Source: Pseudoduganella rivuli (GTDB lineage Bacteria > Pseudomonadota > Gammaproteobacteria > Burkholderiales > Burkholderiaceae_D). From it: DNA of 64,000 nucleotides. Made by a program: the position numbers and the translations under genes. The DNA is taken from positions 1-64,000 of the forward strand of contig NZ_WKJJ01000027.1 of the NCBI RefSeq assembly GCF_009674485.1. The letters are read 5' to 3'. The notes below the pieces were generated by a model. The model was not told the DNA's origin. It ran no database searches and was given only the letters and a program-made list of their open reading frames with translations. Within the stretch, counting starts at the first letter, position 1. Every line of letters begins with the position of its first letter. Of this stretch, positions 53,157 through 62,724 are shown one piece after another.

Positions 53157-55955
53157 ATGGCTTACCTGACCCTCACTTCGATCTATCCCTACCGTAACAA
53201 CACCGACATTCCAGCCAACGCCAGCCTGGAGCTGGGCTTCAGCGAACCGGTCGCCGCCGGCTGGGGCTCCATCCAGATTTACCACGGCTACGACTCGGCA
53301 GTGACGATCGATATTCGCAGCCCGCTCGTTACCATCACTGGCAACAAGGTGCTGGTGGATCTGCCGGACATGCTGTATGGGCATGGGTATTCGATCATTG
53401 TGTCCTATGGCGCCCTCACGTCCATCGACGGCGCAACCTTCAACAACTACGAATCCACGGCATTCAGCATCATCCGCAGCACGGAGCCGCAGATCGTCAC
53501 GGGCACGGATTTGTACGATCAAATCAATGGCCGCAACGGCGACGATGTGCTGAATGGCGCCGGCGGCGACGACTTGATCCACGGCTGGGAAGGCAACGAT
53601 ACGCTGTTTGGCGGCATAGGCAACGACACGCTCAATGGCGGCCTGGGTGACGATGTGCTGGACGGCGGCGATGGCGATGACTGGCTGGCGGACAACGATC
53701 CCGGTGTGCTGGAATATGCCGGCGACGGCAACGACACGCTGCGGGGCGGCAACGGCAATGACAACCTGCGCAGCACCACGGGCGACGACGTGCTGGAAGG
53801 CGGCGACGGCAACGACTACCTGGATGCCCTTTATGGCCACGATACGTTGCGGGGCGGCGCCGGCAACGACCAGTTGAGGGTGTTTGCCAGCGACGGTTCC
53901 ACCGCGGATGGCGGTGACGGCAACGATGACCTGCGGGGCGGCGTCAATGACACGTTATTGGGCGGCACCGGCGACGACAAGCTGATACTGGCGGGCTGGA
54001 GCGCCGCCGGCAAGGGCGTTGCCGACGGCGGCGCCGGCAACGATTTCTTCGAAATCCGGCCTGACCTCGCTCAGCTGGAGGCCGTGCTGACGGGCGGCCC
54101 GGGCAGCGACACGTTCCAGTTCCTCGCCGGCGGATCGGAGCCCCTGACGCACACCATCACGGATTTCGAACCGGGCAAGGACAAGCTGGACTTACCCGAC
54201 GTGAAGCTGGCTTACCCCAACGGCAACCCGTTTGCGGGCGGCTACCTGCACGCGGAACAGCGTGGCGCCGACACCGTGATTTCCCTCGATCCGGATGGCC
54301 CGGCCGGCAGCAAGTCGGTGATTGCGCCCTATCTGATCCTGGAAAATGTCGCGCTGGCGGCGCTTGGCCCCGGCGACTTCGACGGCTACCTGGCGCCGGA
54401 CGGCAGCAGCACCGGCTTCCAGTTGCAGGGCGCCGGCGGCAACGATACGCTGACCGGCTCGCAAATGGCCGACACCCTGTCCGGTGGCGCCGGCCAGGAC
54501 CGTCTCGATGGCTTGGGCGGGAACGACTTGCTCGATGGCGGCGACGATGCCGACACCATCAACGGCGGCGCCGGCAATGACACGCTGCGTGGCGGCAATG
54601 GCGCGGATACGCTGACCGGCAACGATGGCGACGATACCTTCGATGGCGGCGACGATGACGATTACCTGTTCGACGGCAGCGGCAGCAACGTGCTGCATGG
54701 TGGCGCCGGCCACGACAACATCCGGCTCAGCGGCGGCGACAACCGCGTGTATGGCGACGCGGGCATCGACTTCGTCACCATTGAAAAGGGCTCGGCCATC
54801 ATCGATGCGGGCGACGGCAATGACCGCATCGCCGTGACCGGCATCCAGACCGATGTCACCGCCACTGGCGGCGCCGGCCGCGACCGCTACACCTTCGCGT
54901 CAACGCTGGAAAAGCCGGTCACCATCACGGATTTCGCCACCGGCAAGGATGGCGACATTGTCGACCCGTTCACCTTCTTCAGCGATACCAGCCACCCCGC
55001 CAACTTGTTCCTGACGGGGCAACTGCGCCTGCAGCAGCAAGGCGCCGATACCTGGCTGCAGGTGGACAAGGACGGTCCGGCCGGCGCCGGCGAATTCAAG
55101 ACCATGGTCATCCTGCGCAACACGCAAATGGCCGCGCTGACCAACGATAACTTCGCCCAGGGCATCCACCCGTCCGGCACCAGCCAGGGCGAAACCATCA
55201 TCGAAGACGCGGGCCGGGACGAACTGATCGGCGGCTTCCAGAATGACTACCTCGACGGCGGCGGCGGCAACGACAGGCTGGTGGGCAATGGCGGCAACGA
55301 TACGCTGATCGGCGGCGCCGGCAACGACGACCTGACGGGCGGCGCGGGCAGCGACAAGCTCGATGGCGGCGACGGTTTGGACTGGGCGCACTACGACTCG
55401 GCGTTTGCCAACTACCGCGTGACGCGCAGCGACGGTGTGCTGCGCGTGGAAAACAGCATCACGGGCGACGTCGACACCATCGCCAACGTGGAGCGCATCG
55501 AGTACAGCGAAGTCTTGCCACTCGTCTTCAGCTACAACATCACCCGCGTCGCGTATGACGTCGACGCCAACGGCAATGCAGGCAAGGTCTATCGCCTGTA
55601 CCAGGCAGCCTATGACCGCACGCCCGACGCCTACGGCTTCCGCTTCTGGCTGGGCAACGCGGACCGGGGGCAAACCATGGCGGAAATGGCGAAATTCTTC
55701 ATGGGGTCGGACGAATTCAAACAACTGTACGGCGAGCAACCGTCCAATGCGGATTTCGTCACGCGCCTGTACCACAACGTCCTGCACCGCGATCCGGAAC
55801 CGGATGGCTATAGCTACTGGGTGGCCTTATTGAATCGCAATGGCGCCACGCAGCTGGATATGTTGAACACCTTTGCCGAGAGCAAGGAGAATATGGAAAA
55901 CGTGGCGAAGATTATTGGTGAGGGAATTTCCTATAACTATTACGGTCCGTACTGA
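53157..55955 (+). CDS. RTX calcium-binding protein with Ig-like and DUF4214 domains
   Basis: A 932-residue protein. The N-terminal SbsA-type Ig-like domain (LTSIYPYRNNTDIPANASLE) is followed by three blocks of RTX nonapeptides. DUF4214 closes the protein (VYRLYQAAYDRTPDAYGFRF ... LYHNVLHRDPEPDG). No signal peptide is seen, consistent with type I secretion. TATAAT at 53102-53107 probably is the -10 box. It has the same plan as the protein at 42341 and lies 12 bases before a third paralog, so tandem duplication is likely. Expected at the cell surface or in the matrix. Confidence 0.9.
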   Translation: MAYLTLTSIYPYRNNTDIPANASLELGFSEPVAAGWGSIQIYHGYDSAVTIDIRSPLVTITGNKVLVDLPDMLYGHGYSIIVSYGALTSIDGATFNNYESTAFSIIRSTEPQIVTGTDLYDQINGRNGDDVLNGAGGDDLIHGWEGNDTLFGGIGNDTLNGGLGDDVLDGGDGDDWLADNDPGVLEYAGDGNDTLRGGNGNDNLRSTTGDDVLEGGDGNDYLDALYGHDTLRGGAGNDQLRVFASDGSTADGGDGNDDLRGGVNDTLLGGTGDDKLILAGWSAAGKGVADGGAGNDFFEIRPDLAQLEAVLTGGPGSDTFQFLAGGSEPLTHTITDFEPGKDKLDLPDVKLAYPNGNPFAGGYLHAEQRGADTVISLDPDGPAGSKSVIAPYLILENVALAALGPGDFDGYLAPDGSSTGFQLQGAGGNDTLTGSQMADTLSGGAGQDRLDGLGGNDLLDGGDDADTINGGAGNDTLRGGNGADTLTGNDGDDTFDGGDDDDYLFDGSGSNVLHGGAGHDNIRLSGGDNRVYGDAGIDFVTIEKGSAIIDAGDGNDRIAVTGIQTDVTATGGAGRDRYTFASTLEKPVTITDFATGKDGDIVDPFTFFSDTSHPANLFLTGQLRLQQQGADTWLQVDKDGPAGAGEFKTMVILRNTQMAALTNDNFAQGIHPSGTSQGETIIEDAGRDELIGGFQNDYLDGGGGNDRLVGNGGNDTLIGGAGNDDLTGGAGSDKLDGGDGLDWAHYDSAFANYRVTRSDGVLRVENSITGDVDTIANVERIEYSEVLPLVFSYNITRVAYDVDANGNAGKVYRLYQAAYDRTPDAYGFRFWLGNADRGQTMAEMAKFFMGSDEFKQLYGEQPSNADFVTRLYHNVLHRDPEPDGYSYWVALLNRNGATQLDMLNTFAESKENMENVAKIIGEGISYNYYGPY

Positions 55956-55967
55956 CATGGAACTGTC

Positions 55968-58082
55968 ATGGCGCAACTGAACATCACGGGCGGCGCGGGC
56001 GACGATATCCTGAACGGCACCGACGGCGACGACAGCCTCGATGGCGCGGGCGGCAGCGACCTGCTTTGCGGTTTCGGTGGTGATGACCGCCTGGCGGGCG
56101 GCGAAGGCGACGACCGGCTCGAAGGCGGCAGCGGCAACGACGTCCTCGATGGCGGCGCCGGCAATGACGTCCTGGTGGCAGGCGCCGGCCGCGACACATT
56201 GCGCGGCGGCCCGGGCAACGACTTCCTCGGCCTGGTCCCGGAAAGCCGTGGTTCCACGGCCGAAGGCGGCGACGGCGACGATGAAATCAGCAGCGGTGGC
56301 AACGGCAATACGCTCGATGGCGGCAATGGCGATGACGTGCTGCGCGCCGACGTGTATTCGGGCCCGGAGCCAGGCATCGTGCGCCTTGCCGGTGGTAATG
56401 GCAACGATACGCTGTACGTCATGACTGGCGGCGCCCGGGCTGCGCCTGCCGAGATGAGCGGCGGCGCCGGCCGCGACAGGTTCATCATTGGCGGCGCCAC
56501 ACCCCCGACGCCGCACGTGATTACCGACTTCGAACCGGGCATCGACACCATCGAGTTCACTTTGGCCAGCGAGCTCAGCCCGGATACCAATCCGTTTGGC
56601 CCCAACGGCTACCTGCGTGCAAGCCAGCACGGCGCCGATGCCGTGATCTGGCAAGACGATGACGGCGCGGCCGGCCGGTCCGCCTCGGAGCGCGCATTCG
56701 TGGTGCTGAAAAATACTTTGCTGGCCAGTCTCGGCGCGGCGGATTTCTTCGGCATGGCGCCGGATGGCAGCACGGCGGGCCTGCAATGGCAAGGCACGGA
56801 CGACGACGGCAGCGTCAACGGCTCGCCCGACAGCGATCGCCTGGCCGGCGGCGCAGGCAACGACAGCCTGTATGGCCATGGCAGCAATGACGTGATCGGC
56901 GGCGGCGACGGCAACGACAGGCTGTGGGGCGGCGGCGGCAATGATCAACTTACCGGCGGCAATGGCGATGATCAATTGACCGACGACTATGGCAACGACA
57001 ACTTGTCCGGCGGCGATGGCAACGATGTGCTGACTGATTATGGCGGGACCAACCAGCTCGATGGCGGCAACGGCAACGACAGCCTGACCATGTATGGCAG
57101 CGGCAGCACGATGTCGGGCGGTGCTGGCAACGATGTGATGTCCGGCCATGGCGACGGCAATGTCCTGTCCGGCGGCGATGGCGCCGACCGGCTCACCTTC
57201 AACGGCAGCAGGAATGTCCTGTCCGGCGGCGACGGCGACGACGTGCTGCACCAGGATAACGGCGACAACCGCCTCGACGGCGGCAATGGCGACGACAAGA
57301 TCACCATCATGGGCGGCAATAATTTTATCCAGGGAGGCGCCGGCAATGACGTGATCACCATGCTGGCCGACCGCGCCTTTGCCGATGGCGGCGACGGCAA
57401 CGACATCATCGCCGCCCGTGGCGGCGCCAGCAGCGGATCGTTCGGCCTGTACGGCGGCAACGGCAACGACTGGCTGTCAGGCAGCGCGGGCAACGATATC
57501 GTCGATGGCGGCAGCGGCATCGACACGGTGGCGTTCCTGACGGCGTACAGCAATGTGCTGATCACCGCCACCGGTGGCGGCTATCGGGTGCAAGACCTGG
57601 CAGGTTTCAGTGGCACGGATACCGTGCGCGGCGCGGAGCGCCTGGCCTTCATCGACAGCGACTTACGCATCCAGTACGTGGCGCTCGATGTCGATGGCGC
57701 CGCCGGCAAGGTGTATCGCCTGCTGCACGCGGCCTTCGACCGCCGTCCGGACGACGCCGGCTTGGATTTCTGGCTGGGCGTGGCGGACCGGGGGACGGAC
57801 TTGACGGAAATCGCCCGCCACCTGACCCGCTCCGGCGAATTCGAGACGCTGTATGGCGCGGCGCCCGCCAATGGAGAATTCATTACGCAACTGTACCGCA
57901 AGGCGCTGCACCGGGAACCGGATGCGGGCGGCTACGCGTACTGGCTCGATGCATTGGACAACCAGCGCGTTACCAGAGCCGACATGCTGGCGGCGGTGGC
58001 GGAGAGCCAGGAGCACGTGGAGGCAGTGGCGGAAATGATTGGAGGCGGGATCGTGTTTTATGGGACTGGTTTGATCCTGTAA
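55968..58082 (+). CDS. RTX calcium-binding protein with DUF4214, no Ig-like domain
   Basis: A 704-residue protein. It begins directly with RTX repeats (NITGGAGDDILNGTDGDDSL), has a second RTX array at about 280-510, and ends in DUF4214 (VYRLLHAAFDRRPDDAGLDF ... LYRKALHREPDAGG). It lacks the Ig-like N-terminus of its two paralogs. Only 12 bases separate it from the preceding RTX gene, so the two are probably co-transcribed. The spacer domain between the RTX blocks (ITDFEPGIDTIEFTL) is shared with the paralogs. Confidence 0.9.
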   Translation: MAQLNITGGAGDDILNGTDGDDSLDGAGGSDLLCGFGGDDRLAGGEGDDRLEGGSGNDVLDGGAGNDVLVAGAGRDTLRGGPGNDFLGLVPESRGSTAEGGDGDDEISSGGNGNTLDGGNGDDVLRADVYSGPEPGIVRLAGGNGNDTLYVMTGGARAAPAEMSGGAGRDRFIIGGATPPTPHVITDFEPGIDTIEFTLASELSPDTNPFGPNGYLRASQHGADAVIWQDDDGAAGRSASERAFVVLKNTLLASLGAADFFGMAPDGSTAGLQWQGTDDDGSVNGSPDSDRLAGGAGNDSLYGHGSNDVIGGGDGNDRLWGGGGNDQLTGGNGDDQLTDDYGNDNLSGGDGNDVLTDYGGTNQLDGGNGNDSLTMYGSGSTMSGGAGNDVMSGHGDGNVLSGGDGADRLTFNGSRNVLSGGDGDDVLHQDNGDNRLDGGNGDDKITIMGGNNFIQGGAGNDVITMLADRAFADGGDGNDIIAARGGASSGSFGLYGGNGNDWLSGSAGNDIVDGGSGIDTVAFLTAYSNVLITATGGGYRVQDLAGFSGTDTVRGAERLAFIDSDLRIQYVALDVDGAAGKVYRLLHAAFDRRPDDAGLDFWLGVADRGTDLTEIARHLTRSGEFETLYGAAPANGEFITQLYRKALHREPDAGGYAYWLDALDNQRVTRADMLAAVAESQEHVEAVAEMIGGGIVFYGTGLIL

Positions 58083-58232
58083 TTTCCACCTGATACTGTA
58101 CTGAGCAACTGGTTGTTACAAATGGAGAGATTTCCCCTGGTACTAAAGTGATATTGTATTTTGGCAATTTTGCTTTACAGAGAAATAGGGATAGGCACCT
58201 ATTATCGAAGACTAAAACCAAGGGAAAACAAT

Positions 58233-58526
58233 ATGGTAGTGAATTTGAAAAACGAAGCAGGCTTACTCCGTCAAGTCAAAGTTGGTTTTTCGTGGACGGC
58301 ATTCTTTTTCGGCGGTATCCCATTCTTCTTCCGCGGCATGCCCGGATATGGCGCGCTGTGGATTCTGCTGGCCATGGTCACCTGCGGAATCAGCAACCTG
58401 GTTCTGTGCTTTATCATCAATAAGCAAACTGCACATTATTATCTCGAACGTGGCTACAAGCCAGAAGGCGCTGGCTGGGATGTCGCCGGCCCTAAATGGG
58501 GAGTTTCCGTTCCTGCCTATGCATAA
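58233..58526 (+). CDS. Small membrane protein (DUF2628-like)
   Basis: A 97-residue protein starting MVVNLKNEAG. The phrase VKVGFSWTAFFFGGIPFFFRG followed by a second hydrophobic stretch (ILLAMVTCGISNLVLCFII) and YYLERGYKPEG is the layout of small inner-membrane proteins I know as DUF2628/HrgC-like. AAGGGA seven bases before ATG 58233 sets the start. It is probably co-transcribed with the GYF-domain gene that starts 14 bases later. Function unknown. Confidence 0.72.
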   Translation: MVVNLKNEAGLLRQVKVGFSWTAFFFGGIPFFFRGMPGYGALWILLAMVTCGISNLVLCFIINKQTAHYYLERGYKPEGAGWDVAGPKWGVSVPAYA

Positions 58527-58539
58527 TTCGGGCAAGGAC

Positions 58540-59085
58540 ATGACCATGGAACAAGGCGAAGACGTCCACGGCAGCGGCGGCGAATGGCATTACGAATTGA
58601 ACGGCGCCAGACTGGGCCCGATCAGCGATGCAGCCGTGCGGGCACTTATTTCTGAGCAAAAACTGACCCGCAACTCATTTGTTTGGAAAAAAGGACTGGC
58701 CGACTGGACCACAGTCGGCAACACAATTTTCTCCAATGAGTTTATTGAAAGCCCGCCTCCGCTATCTGGCGCTGCGATTGATAACAGCTTGGTCTGGTGG
58801 CTGGCGGTGGCGCCGCTTGCCGGCATGTTCCTGGCCGGTTTTTTATCGGGGTTAACGCAGAAGGATATCGGCAACTTCTGGTGGGTCACACTGGCGCTGA
58901 ATATTGTGCTGTCCACCCTCGATGAAAAGAAACTGCAAAAGGCTGGACATGATACCTCGCGTATGGGCTCGGCCTGGCTAGTCCCGGTCTACCTGTACAA
59001 ACGTGCCGAGGTACTCAAGCAGAAGAATACTTATTTCATTGTGTGGGTTGTGCTGTTCTGCTTGTCGCTACTGGCTGACGCCTGA
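58540..59085 (+). CDS. GYF-domain membrane protein
   Basis: About 181 residues. The N-terminal ~55 residues are a GYF_2 domain (WHYELNGARLGPISDAAVRA, then SFVWKKGLADWTTVGN), a peptide-binding fold. Three hydrophobic segments follow (AVAPLAGMFLAGFL, WVTLALNIVL, YFIVWVVLFCLSLLA). ATG 58546 is an equally possible start. It lies 14 bases after the small membrane protein. GYF_2 next to membrane helices is a common bacterial layout of unknown function. Confidence 0.78.
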   Translation: MTMEQGEDVHGSGGEWHYELNGARLGPISDAAVRALISEQKLTRNSFVWKKGLADWTTVGNTIFSNEFIESPPPLSGAAIDNSLVWWLAVAPLAGMFLAGFLSGLTQKDIGNFWWVTLALNIVLSTLDEKKLQKAGHDTSRMGSAWLVPVYLYKRAEVLKQKNTYFIVWVVLFCLSLLADA

Positions 59086-59184
59086 TATATAACGAGGCCA
59101 AGCCTTGGGGAGGGATCGTGAGAAACCTCCCTTGCCGCACCACCAGCGCATGCCACGTCCCGGCAAAATGATTAACAGCAATGC

Positions 59185-59213
59185 AAAAAGCCCAGTGCAT
59201 GCACTGGGCTTTT
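59185..59213 (-). terminator. Terminator beside a tRNA-Asn remnant
   Basis: AAAAAGCCCAGTGCATGCACTGGGCTTTT is a perfect palindrome with U runs on both strands. It flanks the remnant at 59222 and may also end the plus-strand GYF gene. Confidence 0.85.
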
Positions 59214-59221
59214 CTTTATTC

Positions 59222-59269
59222 TGGCTCCCCGACCTGGACTCGAACCAGGGACCTGCGAATTAACAGTCC
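59222..59269 (-). pseudogene. 3' half of tRNA-Asn, third truncated remnant
   Basis: 48 bases match bases 29-76 of the intact tRNA with one mismatch (GCGAAT for GCGGAT). The match ends within the anticodon stem, three bases beyond the break of the other two half-copies. Confidence 0.88.
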
Positions 59270-59397
59270 TTTGTGCCATTGAAGTGCTAACGCTGTAAAT
59301 ATAAGGCTTCTTGCATGGCATGTGGGTAATATTTCCCACTATTCACTGCAAACTTTGCAGCATCTGAGCAGCATCCCCCGAGTTCCTGAAGCCGGCC

Positions 59398-62268
59398 TCA
59401 ACTGAATGGCATTACGGCAAGAAGACCCATTTCCCAGTCGGTGGCGAGGGTCGCCACGCTACTGGATACCTGTGGACCGCCGTTGGCCATGGTCCACAGG
59501 TAACTTGATCCGCTTGTGGTGTTGTACCACAGGATGTCGTCAGTGCCGTCGCCATTGAAGTCGTCAACCTGCGCCACATGCCACGCCGTGTCCAAAAGCT
59601 CAAGCGAGGAACTTGCCGTAACAGCCGCGCCATTCATGCGCCAGACGGCGTTCGCACCGGTGGCAGTATTGCGCCACAAAATATCAGCCTTGCCATCACC
59701 ATTCAAGTCGCCGACACCACCCACCGACCAGGCAGTGGCCATGCTGGCGACCCCGGTGCTTGACGAGACGCTTGCGCCATTCATCTGCCAGAGATAGTTG
59801 ATGCCGCTTGCCGTATTGCGCCACAGAATGTCGTCTTTGCCATCTCCATTTAAATCACCGACACCGCCAACCACCCAGTCCGTCGAAAGGAGCTCCAGCG
59901 GCTGGCTGGTCGCGACCGACGCGCCATTCATCAGCCACAGGTAATTTCCGCCGCCGGTGTGGCGCCACAGAATATCTTCCCTGCCGTCGCCATCGAAGTC
60001 GCCTGTCCCTGCCACCGACCAGCCAGCGCCATTGCCGGCGACAGGCTGCGACGCCGTGACGCTGCTGCCATTCATCGTCCACAGGTAATTTTCATAGGTG
60101 TCCGTGTTGTGCCACAAAACGTCCGCCTTGTCGTCACCGTTGAAGTCACCCAGCGCGGCAATGCGCCACGGCGCCCCCAGCCCAGGCACCTGCGACGGGC
60201 TAATCACCTGGTATCCATCCATAGTCCACAGGTAGTTCGCGCCAGTGGTGGGATTATGTAAAAAGACATCCGACTTCCCGTCGCCGCCAAAGTCGAATCG
60301 AGGGGTACGGGGGGCCGTCGTGGAAGCCTGCGACGTCCCCATGCTCCAATCAGTTGCGAGGGATGTAACGGAATGCCCGGTGGAGACGCTGCTGTTGACC
60401 ATGGTCCACTGGTAGTTTGCTCCCGTCGTGTTATTACTCCACAGAATGTCGTCTATACCGTCGCCATTGAAGTCATCGACCTGGGCCACGTGCCATGCCG
60501 TATCCAGCAGCTCAAGCGAGAAAAATCCTGCAGACGCCGAGCCATTCATACGCCAGATCGCGTTCGCACCAGTAGCGGTGTTGCGCCACAGAATGTCCTC
60601 TTTGCCATCACCATTAAAGTCGCCGATACCGCCGACCGACCAGGCGACGGCAATGCTGGCGACCCCTGCACTTGACGTGACGCTGGCGCCATTCATCTGC
60701 CACATATAGTTAGCGCCGCTTAACGTGTTGCGCCATAAAATATCGTCTTTGCCATCCCCGTTAAAGTCGCCGATGCCGCCAACCATCCAGTCCGTCGAAA
60801 GCAACTCCAGCGGCTGGCTGGTCGTAACCGACACGCCATTCATCAGCCACAGGTAATTTCCGCCGTCGCTATGGCGCCACAAAACATCGTTCTTACCATC
60901 GCCATTGAAATCCCCCGCCCCCGCCACCGACCAGCCCGCGCCGTTGCCGGCAACAGGTTGCGACGCCGTGATGCTGCTGCCATTCATCGTCCACAGGTAA
61001 TTCGCATAGGTGTCCGTGTTGTGCCACAACACGTCTGCCTTGCCATCACCAGTGAAATCGGCCAGCGCGGCGATGCGCCACGGCGCCGCCAGTCCGGGCA
61101 CCGGTGACGAATTCGTCACCTGGTATCCATTCATCGTCCACAGGTAGTTCGCGCCCGTGGTTGGGTTGTGCAAAAAGACATCCGACTTCCCGTCGCAGCC
61201 AAAATCGCGCCGAGGCGCACGGGATGCCGCCGTCGGCTCGGACGTCCCCATGTTCCAGTCGGTGGCGAGGGTCGCCACGAAACTGGAGATCTGAGGACCG
61301 CCGTTAGCCATGGTCCACAGGTAGTTGGATCCGGTCAGGGTATTACGCCACAGGATGTCGTCGGTGCCGTCGCCGTTGAAGTCATCGGCCTGGGCCACTA
61401 TCCACGCGGTGCCCAGCGACTCAAGCGAGGAAGTTGCCAGCACAGCCGAGCCGTTCATGCGCCAGACAACACTTGTACCGGTCTCAGGCTGGCGCCACAG
61501 AATGTCATCCTTGCCATCGCCATTAAAGTCGCCGACACCGCCCACCGACCAGGATGGAGTCAAGGAGGGGACGCTGCCGCTTGCCGAGACGCTGGCGCCA
61601 TTCATCTGCCAGAGATAATTTGCGCCGTTTGCCGTGTTGCGCCACAGAATGTCGTCTTTGCCATCCCCGTTTAAGTCGCCGATGCCGCCAACCGCCCAGC
61701 CCGTCGCAAGCAACTCCAGCGGCTGACTGGTTGCAACCGACGCGCCATTCATCAGCCACAGGTAATTTCCGCCGCCGCTATGGCGCCACAAAATATCGTT
61801 CTTACCATCGCCATTGAAATCCCCCGCCCCCGCGACCGACCAGCCCGCGCCGTTGCCGGCAACAGGTTGCGACGCCGTGATGCTGCTGCCATTCATCGTC
61901 CACAGGTAATTCGCATAGGTGTCCGTGTTGTGCCACAACACGTCCGCCTTGCCGTCGCCGGTAAAATCAGCCAGCGCGGCGATGCGCCACGGCGCGCCCA
62001 GCCCAGACACCTGCGACGAATTCATCACCTGATATGCATCCATCGTCCACAGGTAATTCGCGCCCGTCGTTGGGTTGTGCAAAAAGATATCCGACTTCCC
62101 GTCGCCGCCAAAATCACGACGCTCAGAAGTTCCACCCAAGACGTAGCGAGCGGAGTGGTATGTCGCCTCCACCAGCGTCACCGTATCATCGAGCGGTCGT
62201 GTGCCTCCAGACTTCCGCAGGTCAATATCAGTCCCTTCCGTGGTGCCGAACGCCAGTATCCCGGGCAT
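59398..62268 (-). CDS. Giant FG-GAP/VCBS repeat protein
   Basis: A 956-residue protein starting MPGILAFGTTEGTDIDL, with AGGAG eight bases before ATG 62268. After ~45 residues it consists of 18 units of about 47 residues built on DFNGDGKDDILWRN, the calcium-binding FG-GAP/VCBS loop. The units are grouped in three super-repeats of about 303 residues, each opening with DFGGDGKSDVFLHN and closing with a TDWxMG phrase. A beta-propeller or string of propellers at the cell surface is expected. No clear Sec signal peptide is present. It lies between a tRNA-Asn remnant and two intact tRNA-Asn genes. Confidence 0.85.
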   Translation of the reverse strand: MPGILAFGTTEGTDIDLRKSGGTRPLDDTVTLVEATYHSARYVLGGTSERRDFGGDGKSDIFLHNPTTGANYLWTMDAYQVMNSSQVSGLGAPWRIAALADFTGDGKADVLWHNTDTYANYLWTMNGSSITASQPVAGNGAGWSVAGAGDFNGDGKNDILWRHSGGGNYLWLMNGASVATSQPLELLATGWAVGGIGDLNGDGKDDILWRNTANGANYLWQMNGASVSASGSVPSLTPSWSVGGVGDFNGDGKDDILWRQPETGTSVVWRMNGSAVLATSSLESLGTAWIVAQADDFNGDGTDDILWRNTLTGSNYLWTMANGGPQISSFVATLATDWNMGTSEPTAASRAPRRDFGCDGKSDVFLHNPTTGANYLWTMNGYQVTNSSPVPGLAAPWRIAALADFTGDGKADVLWHNTDTYANYLWTMNGSSITASQPVAGNGAGWSVAGAGDFNGDGKNDVLWRHSDGGNYLWLMNGVSVTTSQPLELLSTDWMVGGIGDFNGDGKDDILWRNTLSGANYMWQMNGASVTSSAGVASIAVAWSVGGIGDFNGDGKEDILWRNTATGANAIWRMNGSASAGFFSLELLDTAWHVAQVDDFNGDGIDDILWSNNTTGANYQWTMVNSSVSTGHSVTSLATDWSMGTSQASTTAPRTPRFDFGGDGKSDVFLHNPTTGANYLWTMDGYQVISPSQVPGLGAPWRIAALGDFNGDDKADVLWHNTDTYENYLWTMNGSSVTASQPVAGNGAGWSVAGTGDFDGDGREDILWRHTGGGNYLWLMNGASVATSQPLELLSTDWVVGGVGDLNGDGKDDILWRNTASGINYLWQMNGASVSSSTGVASMATAWSVGGVGDLNGDGKADILWRNTATGANAVWRMNGAAVTASSSLELLDTAWHVAQVDDFNGDGTDDILWYNTTSGSSYLWTMANGGPQVSSSVATLATDWEMGLLAVMPFS
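59430..62120 (-). repeat. Three ~910-bp direct super-repeats inside the FG-GAP gene
   Basis: The same phrase, coding for GDGKSD(I/V)FLHN, recurs near 62080-62117, 61165-61207 and 60257-60297, a spacing of about 910 bases. The first and second super-repeats are nearly identical over stretches such as 60901-61030 versus 61811-61940; the third (59430-60300) is more diverged. Confidence 0.85.
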
Positions 62269-62724
62269 GGAAACTCTCCTCAAAAAGTTATCTTTATCTT
62301 TTCCAGTACGTTCGTGCAAAGGCGTAATGTCGCCGAACTGAGGAGGTCACCGCATCACCAGGCGCCCCGTATGCGGGCAGCCAGAAACTCATCATATAAC
62401 ATACCAATAACGCGGAGTGTGTCAATGACCTGGACAGTCCTTCACGGCGCCGATGACCGCAAAGCCCTGCAACCAAGCCCTATCCCACACCAACAATCAT
62501 ATTGGCCCCAAGTGCAGCGCGGCCCCACGCAATGCCCCCGCAATGGCAGCCCGGCAATGACCTGCCTGCCGTTACTCAACAAGCAAGATGGTCAGACAAA
62601 AATTTAATTAGCAGCAGAAGCATCGCAGCGCTTCCTTGCCTGCCAAGACTTAGGCTACCGGGCATCCGATCTCCTTCAAACAAACGCAATAGTTTGAGTA
62701 GAAGGACCGTCAGACCGAATTTAG
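62269..62724. other. Region without a convincing gene
   Basis: It holds the upstream region of the FG-GAP gene and AT-richer DNA. Open frames at 62428-62607 and 62502-62741 lack ribosome sites and family resemblance and look like chance frames or decayed sequence. Confidence 0.45.

Noticed and set aside
55827-57251. 474-codon minus-strand frame of Val/Ala/Ile repeats
   Set aside because: The regular repeats are the antisense translation of RTX nonapeptides, not a separate repeat protein.
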